This document shows positions 48,701 through 59,997 of a DNA stretch of 64,000 nucleotides, one piece after another. The notes below the pieces were generated by a model that was not told where the DNA came from, made no database searches, and saw only the letters and a program-made list of their open reading frames with translations. How positions within the stretch are numbered: the first letter of the stretch is position 1; each line of letters starts with the position of its first letter. Source of the stretch: Diplolepis rosae (lineage: Eukaryota > Arthropoda > Insecta > Hymenoptera > Diplolepididae); assembly GCA_030998225.1 (NCBI GenBank), contig JAPYXD010000742.1, positions 2,046,001 to 2,110,000 on the forward strand. The letters run 5' to 3'. The position numbers and the translations under genes are program-made.

Positions 48701-49985
48701 AATCACTCGCGTACTACACGGACACTTATGTATTTATATCAGTCCTCAGGTCCATTGAAATCGCGCATTACTTGGCCACCTTACTTAAAGCAGATTTCGG
48801 AAATCTCGATTATTACTCGGCCATTTTTAACAAATTCTTATACTTCCAAGAATTCGCGCATTACTTGGCCACCTTACTTAAAGAAGATTTCGGAAATCTC
48901 GAGTATTACTCTGCCGCTTTATAAAAATTTTTATAATCGTAAGAATTCGCGCATTACTTGTCCCTTCTTTTCAGGTCAGGCTTCGTTTAACTCGCGTATG
49001 ACTCGGTCCCTTATGTAGTCATATTAGTCCTGAGACCCATTGAACTTGCGCAGTACTTAGTTAACCTACTTAAAGTCAGAGTCCAGAAATCTCGCGTATT
49101 AATTGGCCATTCTTTTTAGGTCAGGCTTCGTTTAACTCGCGTACTTCGCGGCCACTTATGTATTCATATCAGTTCTGAGGTCCATTGAAGTCGCGCATTA
49201 CTTGGCCACCTTACTTAAAGTCAGAGTCCGGATATCTCGACTATTACTCGGCCACTTTATAAAAATTGTTATAATCGTAAGAATTCGCGCATTACTTGGC
49301 CCTTCTTGTCAGGCCATGCTTCCTTTAACTCGCGTATTACGCTGTCCCTTATGTAGTCATATCAGTCCTGAGACCCATTGAACTCGCCCAGTACTTAGCT
49401 AACCTACTTGATGTCAGAGTCCAGAAATCTCGCGTATTACTCGGCCACTTTATAAAAATTGTTATAATCGTAAGAATTCGCGCATTACTTGGCCCTTCTT
49501 TTCAGGTCAGGCTACGTTTAACTTGCGTATTACTTAGCCACTCTTTTTAGGTCAAGCTGCGTTTAACTCGCGTACTACGCGGCAACTTATGTATTTATAT
49601 CAGTCCTGAGGTCCATTGAAGTCGCGCATTACTTGTCCACCTTACTTAAAGGTAGATTCCAGAAATCTCGAGCATTACTCGGCCACTTTAAACAAATTCT
49701 TATAATCCTAAGAATTCGCGCATTAATTGGCCACTCTTTTTAGGTCAGACTTCGTTTAACTCGCGTACTACGCGGCAACTTATGTATTTATAGCAGTCCT
49801 GAGGTCCATTCAACTTGCGCTTAACTTGGCTAGCTTACTTAAAGTCACAGTCCGGAAATCTCGCATATTACTTGGCCACTTCTTATTATTCTCAGAATGC
49901 GTAGTGTTACCGTATTAATTGGCCACTCCATTCAAGTCAGAGGTCGAATAGCTCGGGTAATATTCTGCCACTGTAGAACAGTCTT
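39720..49985. repeat. Four-module higher-order tandem array
   Basis: About 50 copies of a ~193-bp unit made of four modules (A-D). Each module has its own 25-35 bp lead and a common end close to TCGCGCATTACTTGGCCAC. The leads, in order, are CTTTTCAGGTCAGGCTTCG, TTATGTATTCATATCAGTCC, CTTACTTAAAGTCAGAGTCC and TTATAAAAATTCTTATACTC. Left of about 40895 the array reads in the opposite direction. Units are often incomplete, with modules dropped or doubled. Open frames here arise from the repeat. Confidence 0.9.
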
Positions 49986-50100
49986 ATAATCCGAAAAAAT
50001 CTCACATCTTACGTATAAGCTTAATATTGTATTTCACCGGGTGCCATTTATTAAGAATCAGAGGTATCGAATAACCGAGAAATTAAGTTTTGGTGAATTT

Positions 50101-50403
50101 TCATTTTATTTGCATTTTACTTTCTATATCCACAAAAGTATGTATATTTTTTACGACGTTGGGACCGTTTTGAGTGCCTTTTCTTATAGAATTTTTCGAA
50201 CACGTGGTAGGTGTTTGCTTTTCTCGCACGCTTGAGCACATAGTAATCTCAAGTGCCGGGGACATTAAAATAAGTTTTGACTTTGTATATCCGTTGGTGT
50301 TGGAACCTGACCTATCATGGAAAATGCTCTCCATATACGTCGAACTCTTAACACTAGTCTTCCCAAATACGACTTTTGCCCAAATCAGCTTTCTTCTAGC
50401 CAT
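50101..50403 (-). CDS. Small ORF in the right foldback arm
   Basis: 100 codons read inward from the right end, the inverted counterpart of the frame at 39294. It starts MARRKLIW, shares KTSVKSSTYMESI and SKLILMSP, and continues about 40 codons past the left copy's stop (NGPNVVKNIHTFVDI). No known domain. Possibly a relic of an element-encoded peptide. Confidence 0.25.
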   Translation of the reverse strand: MARRKLIWAKVVFGKTSVKSSTYMESIFHDRSGSNTNGYTKSKLILMSPALEITMCSSVREKQTPTTCSKNSIRKGTQNGPNVVKNIHTFVDIESKMQIK

Positions 50404-50505
50404 GTGGCAGACTGGTGGACTTACATCCGTCTGTCATCTCTGGTGTTTCTGAGAAAATAAATAAATTAGAAACTAAACTGACCCCAAGCCAAAATAAATA
50501 TTACA

Positions 50506-50955
50506 GATTTATAAGTGTGGGTCAATATAACAAAGAACATGTACAGAAACATATCACGATATAACTTCTTCTTATTCTTCTTCGTACAGCGTTAGCACCC
50601 TACTGAGAATGCCTTGTACATTTGAACTGCACCTGCTCTATTACAAGCTTCTACTACTCAAGATCGATAAAATCAAAATGGCTGGAACTAGTCGCGAAAT
50701 ATCAAGTGTAATGACTTGCGCTGCAAACAACTAGAATACTACATTAGATTCGAGTGTACGCATAAAAACTCGTATCCGCACCGAAGTTACATAAAATAGA
50801 ATACGTGCCAATCCACACAATTCGGGAAATTACGAGAATCGTGACAATGCTCGCAGGACTGATCGCGCCTCGACTTTGATCTCCTGCGAGCATTATCACT
50901 CGTCACGCAATAACCCTCATTTTGCGCCTAGGCACGTAATATACTATTTCCTGAC
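50506..50955. repeat. Remainder of ~630-bp repeat copy 2
   Basis: Continues the unit interrupted at 38750: TTCTTCGTACAGCGTTAGCAC, GATAAAATCAAAATGGC, CACACAATTCGGGA, and the end GCCTAGGCACGTAATATACT match copy 1 in the same orientation. A strong hairpin lies at 50841-50858/50882-50899 (GTGACAATG.../...CATTATCAC). Confidence 0.8.
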
Positions 50956-53298
50956 ATTCTACATTATGCTTAACTTAGCATTTACTTATCATGGCATTAT
51001 TGTTAATATTATTTCATTACAAAAAAAAAAGTTATAATTATAATTTGACTATGTAAAAAAAGGGTCCGACTCCAGTTCGCCGCTCGGAATAATTTGTCAA
51101 GAGGGAAAAGAGAAAAACACACATTTAAACGACATTAAAAAAACAACATCAACCGAAATGCAAAATAAGGCAATACACAAACCGTATAATTAGAAAAATG
51201 ATTCCGACAGCCCAGCCACAGGAACAGAAAGGACAGATGATAAAGGCGTTGGTTGAAAAGAGAGAACTAGGGAAGTAGGAGGGGATGGGCTAGCACGTAG
51301 AGATAGAAGTACAAGATTTGGCGAGTGCGTCAGAAAGAGAGAGTAAGGATCTAACTGTACCCAGCCAGTATGCTTAGATCGGACACGCCAACTAAGCGCA
51401 CACAATTACAGGCTGCGTCAGTGTAAATAAAGTAGGAGCTGTAAGTTTGGTTGCGCGCGCAACTGTCTTCTCCTCTTCTGAATTCGAAAACTCGGAGATG
51501 CTCGAAAATCTTCGGGAATATACGAATAATTATTAGTAAGTAAAAGCAAGCGTTCCCTAACTTTCTGAGTTTCTGCGACTTCTTCGATTCAATGTTACTT
51601 GCATCTTGTCGTCTGCTCGCCCGGCGACTTCTGTTTACAAAATTTGATACATAACGAATTTTGTAAAAAGTCTTAAATAATGTTGATGACGTGATATGAA
51701 TTTTATGAATTGCAGGGAATGTTAAATAATTTTTCCGAGTGTGTGATCTGCAAGGACTATTTATTTGAGACTATTTGTTTGTAGAGTTTAAATGCAAAAT
51801 GTGAGGTTAGGTTCATAACCTGTTGTATTTCAGTAGTTTTATTGTTCAACTTTCTTTGATTTCACTCAATTGATTTTGAATATTGTACATTTAAAATGTT
51901 AATTAATTGTACTTTTTTGTAAATTTTTTAAATAATCATCATTTTTACTTGATAAATTCTGTCATAATTAAGTTTCTTGTAATTATATTTTCTGACAATA
52001 TATAACCCTTTAATTCTTTCTTACCTAAACCTTAGGTAATAAAGTACATCTATAAAGGGAAAAATTGTTATAGTCAATATTTTTGGGTGAAATTGGAATT
52101 CTGAGTTTAGAATTTAGATCCAATACTTTTACAATCTTGCAAATGAAAATTAAATTATAGATATTAAAATGTTACAAAAGTACGATATAAATATGATAAA
52201 TTAATGATACAATGATCTGAAAATGAAAGAGTTTTAAAATCGTTTGAATTCTAAATTTTTTCAACTTTTCATAAGCAGAAGTGGACAGATTAAAAATAAT
52301 GAGGTATTGTAAATTGCTCAATTAGTAATATTTCTAATTTTAAATTAAATAAGTTGGGAATATTCAAATAAAAAGATCTACAAATACTTATAATGGTTTC
52401 TCTTTACACAAATACAAAATGCAAACATTTCCAATTGTAAAATGTCCTGGATTTTTAAGCATTTGGTATGAAAAATAGTATACATTGTAATACACTGTAT
52501 ACATTGTAATGTAATATACTATCAAGTTGATTTAAATTAATATAACGGTATGAAAATGCATCAAGAAACTATTTCAAACACCTCAATGAGCAGTGCATTT
52601 TTTATTGATTTATCTTCTCCTGCAGATCTCAATATTCTGAAGGAAGTCTTGACTATACAAATTTTGGAACCAAAACATTAAACGTGATCATATTGAAAAG
52701 ATAAAAATTTTCAATGTAAGAATTGTTTTCTTAAATAAATTAAAATCTATGTTTTCCTTCGGTTCAATAATAATATATATATTCATCAATAAAATCAATG
52801 AATATATATATAATATATGAGATATATAGTTGTTTCATGTGAAATATTTAATTAATTGAAACTTCGAATGATTTTCATGAATAAATTTCTTAGTTTCCTA
52901 ACGTTCGCTAGGGTTAAAAAAGAGCTACACGCGGATGGAATACTAGTTGATTATAGCGCCACCTATTGGTTATAAAGCGAACTCATTTTTGCGATTTCCG
53001 AATCAGCGTCATGAACTCTACCTGATGCACATACATGAGCGATTTTAAATTTGAGATTAAAATTGTAATAACAAATTGAAACGAAATCTTGTTGATAAAG
53101 CAGATGTTGAAAATTTCAGGCCTAAGAATAAGAGATCGTATTTTTTCATTCAAGGAAATCTCATTTAAAATATAATATATATTCAACAGAACTTTTACTG
53201 AATCTATAAAGTACAGACATTTCTGACTCACGAGTTTGAATGAAACGGATTTATTGACTTTTGAAACCCAACGAGGGACCAGAGATGCAACCCGATTC
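50956..53298. other. AT-rich intron sequence
   Basis: No supported gene. It is mainly AT-rich with TA-rich runs near 52770-52830. A short GCGCCACCTATTGG motif near 52959 is of a kind often seen in dispersed insect repeats. Confidence 0.55.
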
Positions 53299-53515
53299 TT
53301 TTTTTTTTTTTTTTTTTTTGCTGAGGAGGAAAAATGGCGAAATCTTTTATAGACGTTGTACAGGACTCTACTAGGACGGGTCTAGGCATGCCTGTTAAAA
53401 CCAAAAAACACCCTCTCACGAACCAATACACCGCCTGCGGAACCGCCTTTCGGCTTTAAACTTCGCGGGCAGTTGGTTCCAGCTTAAAGTCGCGTACGAC
53501 TCTTCCGTCGTCCGT

Positions 53516-56500
53516 TCACCCGGGACTCACATCCGCGGGCACACGCCCGTTAGGAAGGCCGGCTAACCGCGCCAACCAGGAAAGGAATAAGAAGATTCCT
53601 CCCCCGGTGACGAATGACTCGATAAACATCCAAATCTGTTCAGACTGGAGCATGAGAGAGACCATCGTGTCAGGAGTGAGCTCGGCACCCACTGCCTGAC
53701 CGAGGGGCCTCCCTTGCCGCGCCCCACTTTGCGCAGACGAAGAGTGCATGCTCTGCATTATCCACAAGGGAACCGCAGTAGCGGCACGACTCATCGTCTC
53801 TTTTCTTGAAGCGCTTCAGGTCCGCAGTAAAGCAACCATGGCCCGAAAGCGCTTGCGCCAGGTAAAAGCCGAATTGACCGTGCTTTCTATCCAGCCAGGT
53901 GGCGAGCTCCGGGATCAGACGGTGTGTCCATCTCCCGGTTTGGTCACCATGCCATCTCGTCTGCCATTTCTCGACGAGTCTGCGCCTTCCATCCTTGCGG
54001 ATGGCCTCCTTCGCGCGAGCGATTTCCTGCAGGTCGGCGCAGGTAAGCTCCTTGCGAAGCTGAAAGGTCTCCTGCCTTTCGTCCGCCAATAAATCTATTG
54101 GCGGGACGCTCGCCAGGACCAGCACAGCACTCGTCAACACAGTTCGGTATGCTGAGACAATTCTCATCACCACACGCTCTGTGCCGAGAACAGCTTCTTC
54201 AGGATAGCATGGTTGTTAAGGGCACTTGTCCAGATCGGAGCTGCATAAAGCAGCTTCGAATTTACCACGCTCGCCACCAGCCTTCTCTTAGCTTCTCTAG
54301 GACCACCAATGTTGGGCATGAGCCGAGTTAGGGCGGCCCCACACTGGATGGCTTTGGCAGTCGCGATCTCCAGGTGTTCGCCGAAGCTAAGCCTTCGATA
54401 CAACTGCACACTCAGGTACTTAATGCTCTTTTTCCACTTGATTTCATGTTCCCCGAGAACGATCCTCGGGTATTTGAAGGATCTCCTGTCTGTGACCAGC
54501 AAAGCCTCGGTCTTCTCAGGGGCCATTTTCAGGCATCTGCTATCCAACCAACGCTTTGCCCGCCACAGAGTATCATTGATCCTCAGCTCCAGGATTTTGA
54601 CGTCGTTAGCGGCGCACACGACAAGTGCGTCATCCGCGAAACCAATGATGCTCGTTCCAGCAGGCAGGTCCATGCGCAGGAAATCGTCGTACATGACGTT
54701 CCAGACGAGTGGACCTACCCGCGACCCTTGAGGGGCGCCACATGTCATCTCTTCCTTGAGAGACCATTTGTCGCCCTCGTTATCACCCACCTGTCGCTCA
54801 GATAGTCATCTATCATTCGTAACAGGTAGTCTGGAACCTTTTTCCGCACCATCGCCTCAATGCAGATGTTCCATCTTGCGGTATTGAACGCATTGCGTAT
54901 GTCAATGCTGATCAACGCGCAGAATCCCTTACGTTTACCAGTTCCTCTTCTTGCTTTAGCGGCGATGTCCACCACTGCCTGGATGGCGTCAACTGTGAAC
55001 TTGCCTTTCCGAAAGCGGAACTGGTTTTCCGAGAGACCATTCTCGCGGACCATGTGACCCTGTAGTCTTTGTAGGATCATTTCCTCCAGAAGTTTCCCCA
55101 TCGTATCCAATAAACATATTGGCCTATACGATGAGGCATCCCCTAGAGGTTTGTTGCCTTTCCTCAGCAGGACCAAGCTCTGCTTCTTCCAGTCTGCGAA
55201 GAACCTCCCCTCCCGAAGACAGGAGTTGGAGTCTTCTAGGAGGATCTCCGGGTATACCCCGATCACCTCTTTGAGGATCTCGTTCGGCAACCCGTCGATC
55301 CCCGGCGCTGTGTTTGCCTTGAGCCTTCCACCCGCTCTCTTTAGTTCTTCGAGAGTGAAGAGTTCTTCGCCCCGGACCACGCAGGAACTTCAGTCCTGTC
55401 TTTGGAATGGCTCTACATGCGGGAACAAGCTTCGCACGATGTACTTGACTCGATCGGCATTATCCAGGCCCGGGCTCTTTCTTCTAGTCACCAATCTCTT
55501 AGTGACTATTTTGAAGGCGAGACCCCATGGACCTTTCTCGACTTCTCCGATTAAGTCTTTCCAGCACTGAACTCGCCTTTTCTTTATGCCTTGCCTCAGA
55601 GCTGATTTTGCTTTTTTCCATGCCTCTGCCAGCAGAGGATCACCCTTTGAGCGGGTAAACCTCCGCCGCGCTGTAAGGCACTTTCGACGCAAGACGGACA
55701 ACTGGTCGTTTCACCAGTACATCGAGTCCCCGGTACGCCTGTGCCCGCGGCGAGGCATGGAGTGGTCGCATGCTGCCACCACTTTCCACCTCGCCGCCTG
55801 CACAGTGTCCTCCAACGACCCAGCAGACCTTGCTCCTTTCCTGGATCCTAAACTCAATGCACTGGTGGTCACTCAATGTTATTACATCGAGGACGCACCA
55901 GTCGCCTATCCTGGAGGCAAGACGGGGTGCGGCAATCGTGAGGTCGATAAACAACCCCCCCGCTCCTCGTCTGAACGTAAAATCCCTACCCCGATTCAAT
56001 ACAACCAGGTCATTCCTGGCGACCATCTCACCGACCAAGATTCCCCTCCTGTCCATACGGGCTTCTCCCCACTCAGGCGACTTACTATTAAAGTCACCCG
56101 CAATAAGGGTCCGCCCACTAGCCTCTTTGAGGCTTTCCTCAAGGAAGAAGATCTGGGTCTCGAAGATCTCGAAAGGATCGTTGGGGGAGAAGTAGCAGCT
56201 GTACACACGTACCCCCGTCAACTCCACCCAAACGAACCCCGCTTCGGTCTCCAGGAAATCCGCGATGCTCAAATCAGGGTTGCAGACAAGGATCCCAGCC
56301 CTCCTTGATGCATCCTGGTACCAAGCAGAGTTTTCAGACCATTTGTTTTTGCTCACTAATGAGCAACACATCGGCCCTCCTCTCCCTGGCAGTCTGCTTC
56401 AGAAAGTTCTGCGCTTCCTTCCCTCTCCCGAGGTTGAGCTGTAGAAATTTCACTTTCCATCTCTCAACCTCCGGAGCTCCGCCCTGAATATTGGGCAAGA

Positions 56501-56537
56501 ACTGCTCCCCAAAGCATGGGCGACAACTTTTTCGCAC
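53516..56537 (-). pseudogene. R1-clade ORF2 (endonuclease and RT)
   Basis: The order is APE-type endonuclease, linker, reverse transcriptase, zinc knuckle. The endonuclease has LQLNLGRGKEAQ, AGDFNSKSPEWGE and SDHQ. RT has KANTAPGIDGLPNE, SYRPICLLDTMGKLLE, APQGSRVGPLVWN and the catalytic FADD (54629-54640), which is intact. The C-terminal knuckle is CRYCGSLVDNAEHALFVC. Frameshifts occur near 56360 (in an A-run), 55650, 54760, 54170 and 53730, and an in-frame TGA sits just before 55380, so it is not functional. Confidence 0.9.
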
Positions 56538-56988
56538 CTATCAGTACAAGTCAGGCACCGTGGGGGAGCCTTGTACTCCTTGGCCACGTGTGACGCGCCC
56601 CCACACCTCCAGCAGGCATCCTTCCTGCCTGGAAGCGTGCAGCCACGCGACACATGGCCGTATCCCTGGCACCTGAAGCACTGGGCAACTTCGACATGCT
56701 CTTGGATGCGGCAGTTCACCCACCCTACCCTTAGTCTACCAAGGCCAAGCAAGCTCCGGGCGTCCGCCTCGGTTAAACGGACCACCGCAGTCTGCACACC
56801 GCCAAAGCGTTTGTACAGCCTTCACTGGTCCCCGAGGTCTGGCTTGCCCAGTGCGATGCCAAGCGCGGCAACAACCTCTTCTCTTGTGACTGTCTCGTCG
56901 AGGTCCCTATCATCAAGGGACCTCTTCGAGAACAAAGATTTAACTTCGGCCTTCTCTCCGACCGCCTGGTCGAGCGCCTTTTCTATTT
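56450..56988 (-). pseudogene. R1-clade ORF1 (gag-like), partial
   Basis: The C-terminal half of the nucleic-acid-binding protein. It contains a good knuckle CFRCQGYGHVSRGC, a second one whose last Cys is Tyr (CWRCGGASHVAKEY), and a third Cys-rich stretch starting CLTC. An in-frame TGA near 56820 splits it. The upstream part (SLDDRDLDETVTREEVVAAL) is in the same frame but runs out at the truncation point. Its end overlaps the start of ORF2, as usual in this clade. Confidence 0.8.
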
Positions 56989-57329
56989 AATGAGCAGTGT
57001 CATTAAATTATAATAATTGTTTACTGACATTTTCACTTATTACCACTTCATTACTCCATTATCAACATGTGGTGTTACGTGGTTACTACAGATAACTAAT
57101 CATCATGTGGAAAGAAGTTTTTATCCTCATTAGTGTGTGTTTCACCGAACTTTCGATACGAGGCAAAGTTTTATTCTACCTTGCATGGCTAATTGCCCTA
57201 TTGACATGAAAGTTATCTAAGGTTCAGTTCTATATACTAGATTATACATTGCTCATTTGCATTGGCATATGAAATATTGAGTTTATACATGCGCGACTAA
57301 ACAATTAAGTTACAGTGATGTTATTACTA
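56989..57329. other. Intron sequence between LINE and mariner
   Basis: AT-rich sequence with no frame or repeat structure that I can identify. Confidence 0.5.
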
Positions 57330-58615
57330 GGTTGTTCAAAAAGTTTTGAAAGCGACATCTATAGAGCAGTAGAAGAACCAAAATTTCTACGCCATTTTAA
57401 GATTTCATCTTTCATATGAACATACCCAAAGTGTCATTCCACTCTGTCAATTCATTCTTTGTTTACAAGCCATTTGAAGTTGACGTGTCAGTGTACTTTT
57501 GTACAATGGAAAAAACCGAATATCGTGCAGTGATAAAATTCTTTGTTTTGGAAGGTTTATCAGCAACGGAAATTCATACAAAAATGCTGAAAGTGTTAAA
57601 GGAAGTTGCTCCTTCATTTCCAACTGTGCATCGATGGTTTTTAGAGTTTAGACGTGGTCGTAAAAGCGTTGAAGACGATCCACGCTCAGGACGTCCAAAA
57701 AGTGCATCAACACCAGCATTCATAGCAAAAGTACAGGATATGGTTTTGGAAGATCGTCGATTGACCGAGAGAGATTCAGCAGGGGCCCTAGACATCGCAT
57801 TAGGCAGTGTGAGTCATATTTTACGTGAAGTTTTGGGTTTCAGAAAGCTCTGTGCACAATGGGTGCCGCATTCGCTCACAATGGAACAAAAACACGTTCG
57901 AATGCGACTTTCTAAGCAACATTTGGAGAGTTTTCGAAAGGATATAAAGGATTTTTTGCGTCGATTCATCACTATGGATGAGACTGGGTCTTCCATCATG
58001 ATCCTGAATCAAAACAAGAGGTTAAGGAGTGGTGTGAACCAGGCACTTCGGCACCGAAGTGAGTTCGTGTCCAGAAATCGGCGAAGAAGGTGTTAGCATC
58101 AGTTTTTTGGGATGCAAAAGGGATTTTGTAGGTGGATTATCTCCAAACTGGCAAAACAATAAATTCTTAATATTATTGTAACCTTTTGGATCAATTGGAT
58201 GCAAAAATTCGTGAAAAAGGACCCGGTTTGCAGAAGAAAAAAATCCTTTTTCATCAAGACAATGCACCCGCTCACACAGCTCAAAAAACCATCACTAAAA
58301 TAACCGAATTAAAGTACGAATGGTTGCAGCATCCACCTTATTCACCTGATTTAGCTCCCTCTGGCTTCTGGCTGTTCCCACACCTCAAGAAATTCCTTCG
58401 TGGGAAGCATTTTTCATCAAACGAAGAGGTTATAGCCGTCGTAGAGGAGTATTTTGCAGGCCTTGCAGAAAGTCACTTCCATGATGGGATAAACAAGTTG
58501 GAAGACCGTTGGACCAAATGTATTGATCTTATGGGAGATTATGCTGAGCAATAAAAGTGATTTCACCAAAAAAAAACGTATTTTCATTTCCGCTTTCAAA
58601 ACTTTTTGAACAACC
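57330..58615 (+). mobile_element. Mariner transposon, complete ends
   Basis: 1286 bp with perfect 25-bp terminal inverted repeats, beginning GGTTGTTCAAAAAGTTTT. A TA dinucleotide lies on each side (57328-57329 and 58616-58617), the standard mariner target duplication. Length and domain content are typical. The intact ends indicate a recent copy despite a dead transposase. Confidence 0.95.
57506..58554 (+). pseudogene. Mariner transposase, inactivated
   Basis: It probably starts at MEKTEYRAVIKF (57506), although the frame is open further upstream. The N-terminal helix-turn-helix region includes FPTVHRWFLEFRRGR and DDPRSGRPKS. The DDE core begins at TMDET; directly afterwards a 1-nt loss near 57985 shifts the frame, and stops follow near 58095. 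The frame is restored by 58186: HQDNAPAHT gives the second Asp, and YSPDLAPSG should give the third 34 residues on, but it is Gly (GGC, 58363-58365). The C-terminus KCIDLMGDYAEQ and its stop are normal. It cannot be catalytic, though its ends could be moved by a relative. Confidence 0.92.
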
Positions 58616-58642
58616 TAGTATAGATATAACAGAAATGAAGAA

Positions 58643-59083
58643 ATGGACACGCTGGTTTTGCGCCTGAATGGCCCTTTCCGAATTACTAAGGCACGACAAA
58701 TATTACAAAGGATGCTTGGATTTCTAAATCACCCAGTAATTACTGTAAATACTAGAATTAATTTTAATTGCTTTTTGACTGGATTGCAAAGTGGTGATAT
58801 TGGCTTGCCATAAGGCTCTTAGTACAATTTATTGGACAATGCATATTATTTAGGAATGATAAACCATAAATGTAGCATTGTGGTATCACATGAGTCTGAA
58901 ATATGTCCTGAATTATTGTATATGAGTCATGATGTTTTGACGTAATGGTGCTACCAAATTTATCTGCCCTCAGAAATTAAACAAGAAGATAGAAGTAATT
59001 GGTACCATAAGAAAACCTATGTGGCTGTGTTCAATTTAGCTGCTTGGAGTCTTATTCCAAATCCTCCTAGAGTGCATGGTTAG
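58643..59083 (+). pseudogene. Unrecognised coding remnant
   Basis: Directly right of the mariner, two pieces read like protein. One has 56 codons (RITKARQILQRMLGFLNHP, then a stop at 58811). After a frameshift comes a second piece with HKCSIVVSHESEICPELLYM, an in-frame TAA, and then EIKQEDRSNWYHKKTYVAV and NLAAWSLIPNPPR. Composition and flow look coding rather than random. I do not recognise the family. A broken retrocopy or a degraded transposon ORF is possible. Confidence 0.35.
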
Positions 59084-59997
59084 GACTTGAGGAACACGCG
59101 CGACTCAGACGTTCATTTACTTCTATGTAAACACTCGGTCGAAATAGCAATATTTCCATAAATATATGTTGAAAAGCAATTTCGTGAAATAATGCTGCGT
59201 ATAAAGATGTGTAAGTATTTACACATGTACTTAAATGACTTGTTTGTATTTTACTTTTATGGAATAAATATATTGATGGAACTATTGTACCAATCTCTGT
59301 TTTCACACACAACATGGATGTATGCATTGAAATAATTGTGATCCCGCGCTGGTTGCACTTGTTTTATGTGTGAAAAAGTATTAAGAATGTGAGCGATTTC
59401 GGAGCTTCCACTTTTTTACCCCTTTGCTTGGTAATGAACATTGAGTGCAGCCGCGAAAGCTTGTGAGTGCTGAGTGCACAGTCATAACGGAGGACAAAAC
59501 TATAAAAATATTATATAAAAATATTACTTTTCTAGGAATTCATCGGTCATTTTGTGTCCGTCGTTCTGAAATTCGAATTTTGGAGGTCACTTTTTAAATC
59601 ATCAACCCTAAAAAACCCATAATGCATAACTTCAGCTCAAATATTCATTTTCATAAAATGCCATATTGTGTCCACCATTGATAATTTAGAATCTTAGAAG
59701 TTATTTTTGAAATTGGCGACCTCAACCCAAAAGGCCCTAAATCTGGGGAAGAAAATTCCAAGTTTTGAGTTTTGACCAGAAATTTGTGATTCTAGCCCAA
59801 TGTAGTCTGGTTTACTTCTTTTTTCTACCGTTGATCACACGTTTTTCTCCTCATAAGGCTTCTAGTTTGATCATGCAACATTTTTTTCCTGTATTTAATC
59901 GATAATGAAGCGTGGATATTTTACTTTATGTAAATGTTGTACTCATGAAAGTTGCTTTTAATTACACAAGTTTATAACATGCATGTGATCTTAACAG
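59084..59997. other. Intron sequence with dispersed-repeat character
   Basis: No gene. The stretch 59560-59800 contains loosely repeated phrases (TCAACCCTAAAAAACCC, CTCAACCCAAAAGGCCC) like a diverged dispersed repeat. It ends in the acceptor TTAACAG at 59997. Confidence 0.55.

Larger units (their letters stand above)
38751..50505. mobile_element. Giant foldback (long inverted-repeat) element
   Basis: The two ends are inverted copies: TGTAATATTTATTTTGGC at 38751 and its reverse complement ending at 50505. The match continues inward for about 600 bp at high identity (left 39226-39840, right about 49900-50505) and then into tandem repeats in opposite orientations that meet near 40895. The arms are very unequal, about 2.1 kb on the left and 9.6 kb on the right. 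Long terminal inverted repeats with tandemly repeated interiors define foldback (FB-type) transposons. No transposase is encoded. A target duplication is not clear. Confidence 0.8.
53299..56988 (-). mobile_element. R1-clade LINE, 5'-truncated
   Basis: A minus-strand non-LTR retrotransposon. A run of 21 T (53299-53319) is its poly(A) tail at the low-coordinate end, followed by ~200 bp of 3' UTR, ORF2 and part of ORF1. It stops near 56988 inside ORF1, typical of incomplete target-primed reverse transcription. The overlap of ORF1 and ORF2, the three zinc knuckles in ORF1 and the C-terminal CCHC of ORF2 fit the R1 clade. The flanks are not rDNA. No target duplication was recognised. Confidence 0.88.

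Noticed and set aside
39720..49985. Regular repeat/spacer look suggesting a CRISPR array
   Set aside because: Only four lead sequences recur in fixed order, the shared box is inexact, the genome is eukaryotic and no cas genes exist. It is a higher-order satellite.
53299..56988. R1 inserted at its classical 28S rDNA site
   Set aside because: Neither flank resembles 28S rRNA. It is a dispersed member of the R1 clade.
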